NCBI GenBank assembly: GCA_964535215.1
Contig: CAZHST010000087.1
Location: 1 to 8,728, forward strand
Length of the DNA stretch: 8,728 nucleotides
Source of the DNA: JACQHM01 sp964535215
Lineage (GTDB): Bacteria > Methylomirabilota > Methylomirabilia > Methylomirabilales > JACQHM01
Direction of reading: 5' to 3'
The notes beneath the pieces were generated by a model, which was not told where the DNA came from, made no database searches, and saw nothing but the letters and a program-made list of their open reading frames with translations. The translations under genes and the position numbers were made by a program. Below, piece after piece: positions 6,526 through 8,728 of the stretch. Every line of letters starts with the position of its first letter. Position 1 is the stretch's first letter.

Positions 6526-7104
6526 GTGGGCGACCCCTCCCCGGCCGACCTCCGAGGCTCTGTTCTGGCGACAGTGGACCTCTTGAGACAGGCTCGGCTT
6601 CGGTACATGATCATTGGCGGGATCGCCGTCAGTGTCTGGGGAAGGCCAAGGACGACTTTAGATATCGACCTCGCCGTGTTGACCGATCGGGAGGGTTTGG
6701 ACAGATTCGGGGAGCGGGCCGAACGCCAGGGATTCCGCATCGACCGTGAATGGGCCGAGTGGAATCCGCTTGCCCGGGCGAAACAGCTCCGGCTGGTCCA
6801 CGGGGCCTTGCGAATCGACCTCCTCCTCCCCACCGACGCGCACGACCGACACGCCCTCACGCGAAGACGCTTGAAGAGCTGGCATGGACGGCGCCTTTGG
6901 TTTGCTGCCCCCGAGGACCTGATCCTCCAGAAACTCAAAGTCGGGCGGCCTCGCGACTTCGAAGATGCCCTCTCGGTCTTCGAGGCTCAGAAAGGCCGGT
7001 TGGAAGAAGCGTACCTCCTCCGGTGGGGGAGGAAGCTCGGCATCGCCGAGGAGCTTCGCTATGTGGTGCGAAGCAGAGGGGGAAAGGGTAACGGTTTCGG
7101 ATGA
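6526..7104 (+). CDS. MNT/AbiEii-type nucleotidyltransferase
   Basis: 192 residues from a GTG start placed 4 bases after a perfect AGGAGG (6516-6521). The Pol-beta-type nucleotidyltransferase core is clear. 'MIIGGIAVSVWGRPRTTLDI' (28-47) holds the G31-G32 motif and the first metal-binding Asp pair D46-x-D48. 'LRIDLL' (95-100) supplies the likely third Asp, D98. 'PEDLILQKL' (129-137) and 'RDFEDA' (143-148) are C-terminal motifs common in the AbiEii/MNT and DUF6036-like groups. Members transfer nucleotides to tRNA or proteins and serve as toxins (AbiEii) or antitoxins (MntA). All catalytic residues appear intact, so it should be active. It is paired with the 88-residue protein. It breaks the run of envelope genes, which suggests an inserted defence-type module. 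Toxin or antitoxin status cannot be decided from sequence. Confidence 0.85.
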   Translation: MGDPSPADLRGSVLATVDLLRQARLRYMIIGGIAVSVWGRPRTTLDIDLAVLTDREGLDRFGERAERQGFRIDREWAEWNPLARAKQLRLVHGALRIDLLLPTDAHDRHALTRRRLKSWHGRRLWFAAPEDLILQKLKVGRPRDFEDALSVFEAQKGRLEEAYLLRWGRKLGIAEELRYVVRSRGGKGNGFG

Positions 7105-7119
7105 ATATGGTGATTCGTC

Positions 7120-7125
7120 AGGAGG
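7120..7125 (+). promoter_or_regulatory. ribosome binding site that sets the start at 7133
   Basis: Perfect AGGAGG seven bases before ATG 7133. The open frame extends upstream to 6965 but that part overlaps the nucleotidyltransferase gene. Only the 7133 start gives an immediate signal peptide. Confidence 0.8.
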
Positions 7126-7132
7126 AGTTGGC

Positions 7133-8101
7133 ATGAGAACGCGCACGTGGATCTTTGCCATCCTGATCGTTGGAGGGTCCCTCCTCTTCTCCGCGCTGAC
7201 GGCTTCAGCCCAGGACCTCCGGACCGGCGTGGAGCAACTGGCCGACCGGATCGCCAAAGCTGCACCGGAAGGGAAGCAGCTCCGGGTGGCCGTCGCCGAC
7301 TTTCCGGACCTTCAGGGTGTGACCAGTGACCTGGGCCGCTACATCGCGAGCCGCCTGACCACCCGCCTGGCGCAGAACCGGGAGAAGTTCTTTGTCGTCG
7401 AGCGGCAGCGGCTGAATCAGGTCCTGGCAGAACTGAAGTTCAGCATGTCGGACCTCGTCGATCCGGCGAAGGCCAAGCAGTTGGGGAAGATGGTGGGCGT
7501 GGAGGCCATCGTGGTGGGAACGGTGTCGGATCTGGGCAACCAGGTGGACATCGACGCGCGGATGATCGAGATTGAAACCAACCGGCTCCTTCTCGGCGCG
7601 ACGGTCACCATCAGCAAGGACCCGACCGTCACAGCCCTGCTGGAGCGGGGGCGAGTGGCGGTGGTCACCGCCCCATCTCCACCGGAGCAGCCTCCTCAGG
7701 TCGCCGTGGCGCCTGCCCCTCAGCCAAAGGCATTGCGGAGGTTCGAACAGGCAGGGTTCGTCATTGAGTTTAAAGGCTGCAAGCTCTCAGGGGGGACTGT
7801 AACATGTGATTTGACCGTTACGAATATGACCGAGGATTTACGTGAATTCAAGCTCTGGGCTCACTATTACGACCCCCCATCACTTCTTTACGATGATTTA
7901 GGAAACGAGTATCTCGCTCAAGGTGTGACTTTGGGACCCAAAAGTGGAAACCGGGTAAGTCACACTTTTGCCCCGAAAGTAGTTCTACCTGCAAGCGTGA
8001 AATTTGGAGGTGTTTCGCCCCAAGCAACGGAGGCAAGGGTTCTTAAAATTGGCCTGACGGGGGGCGTTCTTGACCTTCGCAACATCCCTTTACAAAAGTA
8101 G
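7133..8101 (+). CDS. secreted FlgO/CsgG-like envelope protein (paralog 2)
   Basis: 322 residues. The signal peptide is at 1-26 (hydrophobic 7-22, cleavage ASA|QD). Residues 27-177 are a FlgO/CsgG-like domain about three quarters identical to that of 77-1072, including the stretch around 'SMSDLVDPAKAKQLG' and 'VEAIVVGTVSDLG'. A Pro-rich linker (179-199) follows. The C-terminal domain (about 203-320) is different from that of paralog 1. It looks like a beta-sandwich ('FVIEFKGCKLSGGTVTCDLTV', 'VTNMTEDLREFKLWA', 'NEYLAQGVTLGPKSGNRV') and is similar in style to the extracellular interaction domains common in bacteria. C216 and C225 could form a disulfide. GC content drops here: by hand count 143/300 in 7801-8100 against 196/300 in 7261-7560. 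The start is fixed by AGGAGG. It is 28 bases from the nucleotidyltransferase gene. The C-terminal half may determine partner specificity. Confidence 0.85.
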   Translation: MRTRTWIFAILIVGGSLLFSALTASAQDLRTGVEQLADRIAKAAPEGKQLRVAVADFPDLQGVTSDLGRYIASRLTTRLAQNREKFFVVERQRLNQVLAELKFSMSDLVDPAKAKQLGKMVGVEAIVVGTVSDLGNQVDIDARMIEIETNRLLLGATVTISKDPTVTALLERGRVAVVTAPSPPEQPPQVAVAPAPQPKALRRFEQAGFVIEFKGCKLSGGTVTCDLTVTNMTEDLREFKLWAHYYDPPSLLYDDLGNEYLAQGVTLGPKSGNRVSHTFAPKVVLPASVKFGGVSPQATEARVLKIGLTGGVLDLRNIPLQK

Positions 8102-8129
8102 GAGGGCGGGAGCTGATCGCTGGCTCGGG
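8102..8129. other. convergent gap without a clear terminator
   Basis: Only 28 bases separate the stop of the second FlgO/CsgG-like gene from the stop of the lipoprotein gene on the other strand. I see weak dyads (GAGC/GCTC) but no stem with a T-run on either strand. Either a Rho-type terminator or antisense overlap is possible. Confidence 0.3.
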
Positions 8130-8594
8130 TTAATACTCCCTGATCCCTGGCACAAACTGGGCCGGCGGGAAGGGCGAGCCTGGCGGCGGCGCCGGGGGAA
8201 GTGGACCAAGCGGGGCAGGCCCGAACGTCTGCGGCCAGGTCCCGGTGGCTGCACAGTCCCACTGCTGGCGGCCTGAGCTATCGTAGGTCAGCCGGCAGTT
8301 CGTGATGGCCTGAGGTGCCACGGCCGCCGCGGCCGCCTGACGATACGCCTGCTGCTCTGCCGCGGAGCCTACGAGGGCGCCGGTGAGAAGGCCGACGCCG
8401 GCGCCGATGGCCCCCCCGATCTTGCCACCGGTTGGGCCGGCCACGGCCCTTCCGATGCCATAGCCGAGGAGATAGCCCCCGCTGCCCCCGATGGCCGCAC
8501 CCCCTACCACAGCACCTCCGCGAGGCCCGTAGGGTCCAGCGGCGCAACCGGCGAGGAGACCGAACACCAGGATGGTCGTGAGGATCCGCTTCAT
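8130..8594 (-). CDS. glycine-zipper lipoprotein
   Basis: 154 residues. The signal peptide ends in a lipobox, L14-A15-G16-C17, so C17 should be lipidated. Ala at +2 suits outer-membrane sorting. Residues 26-77 are a long glycine zipper with repeated GxxxG-like spacing ('GGAVVGGAAIGGSGG', 'GGKIGGAIGAGVG'), which can form membrane-spanning or membrane-associated helix hairpins. A short helix (79-92), C100 and C114 (a possible disulfide) and a Pro-rich tail (123-148) follow. Related glycine-zipper lipoproteins occur widely in Gram-negative bacteria and are linked to the outer membrane. AAGGAGGG (8603-8610 as the complement) lies 8 bases before the ATG. It runs opposite to the other genes and is probably its own transcription unit. 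Confidence 0.85.
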   Translation of the reverse strand: MKRILTTILVFGLLAGCAAGPYGPRGGAVVGGAAIGGSGGYLLGYGIGRAVAGPTGGKIGGAIGAGVGLLTGALVGSAAEQQAYRQAAAAAVAPQAITNCRLTYDSSGRQQWDCAATGTWPQTFGPAPLGPLPPAPPPGSPFPPAQFVPGIREY

Positions 8595-8659
8595 GGTCAG
8601 GTCCCTCCTTCCCGTGGAAGCCCTCGTTCTACGCTAAGAAACGAAGACAGAATCAGAAC

Positions 8660-8688
8660 CTTACAAAGGTGTCTAGAACTCATTTCAA
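8660..8688 (-). promoter_or_regulatory. candidate sigma-70 promoter for the lipoprotein gene
   Basis: On the - strand, TTGAAA (8683-8688) and TGTAAG (8660-8665) lie 17 bases apart. They match the -35 consensus at 5 of 6 and the -10 consensus at 4 of 6 positions. The distance to the ATG at 8594 leaves a leader of about 60 bases. This is the best match in the upstream region but it is not verified. Confidence 0.4.
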
Positions 8689-8689
8689 A

Positions 8690-8703
8690 ACCCTCCTCAG
8701 GGT
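8690..8703 (-). terminator. weak hairpin at the right edge
   Basis: ACCCT (8699-8703 as complement) and AGGGT (8690-8694) form a 5-bp stem around GAGG, followed on the - strand by a short T-run (TTTT). It could terminate a gene beyond the right end of the window. The T-run overlaps the candidate -35. The stem is short, so confidence is low. Confidence 0.2.
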
Positions 8704-8728
8704 GAGCATGGCACAGGCCAAATGAAAG

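Noticed and set aside
5970..6938. Long open frame on the - strand (322 codons)
   Set aside because: It runs antisense across three well-supported genes. Its Arg/Ser/Pro-rich product has no domain I recognise, as expected from the shadow of GC-rich genes.
6965..7132. Upstream extension of paralog 2 to ATG 6965
   Set aside because: It lies inside the nucleotidyltransferase gene in another frame and would bury the signal peptide. AGGAGG at 7120-7125 fits ATG 7133.
1..8728. rRNA, tRNA, transposase or integrase genes
   Set aside because: I saw no cloverleaf, rRNA-like segment or transposase/integrase motif. The window is fully explained by the listed genes and short gaps.

Overview
The window is about 8.7 kb of GC-rich bacterial DNA (roughly 60-65% in most genes). 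The products are typical of a Gram-negative cell: Sec signal peptides, a lipoprotein with a glycine zipper, and FlgO/CsgG- and FlgT-like periplasmic or outer-membrane domains. The lineage cannot be fixed from sequence alone. The style (GC-rich, many conserved hypothetical envelope genes, C-rich dispersed palindromes) would fit an uncultured soil or sediment phylum or a deltaproteobacterium, but that is only an impression.

Layout. Nine genes lie on the + strand and one on the - strand. (1) 77-1072: secreted FlgO/CsgG-like protein. (2) 1153-1743: secreted DUF4384 protein. (3) 1889-2998: secreted FlgT-like protein. (4) 3033-3329: small unrecognised protein. (5) 3364-3903: zinc-ribbon plus RDD membrane protein. 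(6) 3900-4844: zinc-ribbon plus M48 membrane metallopeptidase, coupled to gene 5 by an ATGA overlap. (7) 4841-6235: membrane-anchored protein with an internal repeat, a PEGA-like segment and a FlgT-middle-like C-terminal domain, coupled to gene 6 by a second ATGA overlap. (8, 9) 6258-6524 and 6526-7104: an 88-residue helical protein and a MNT/AbiEii-type nucleotidyltransferase one base apart. (10) 7133-8101: a second FlgO/CsgG-like protein, paralogous to gene 1. On the - strand, 8130-8594 encodes a glycine-zipper lipoprotein that converges on gene 10. C-rich palindromic repeats sit just upstream of genes 1 and 3.

How it may work together. Most products would act at or beyond the inner membrane. 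Four carry FlgO-, FlgT- or CsgG-related domains, which in vibrios build the outer-membrane rings around the flagellar basal body. No flagellar structural or export gene is visible here. The cluster therefore looks like a flagellum-independent envelope module: secreted FlgO/FlgT-like parts, a DUF4384 partner, a membrane-anchored FlgT-like protein and a membrane protease that could do quality control. The nucleotidyltransferase pair in the middle looks like an unrelated toxin-antitoxin or defence-type insertion. These roles are inferred from domain resemblance and gene order.
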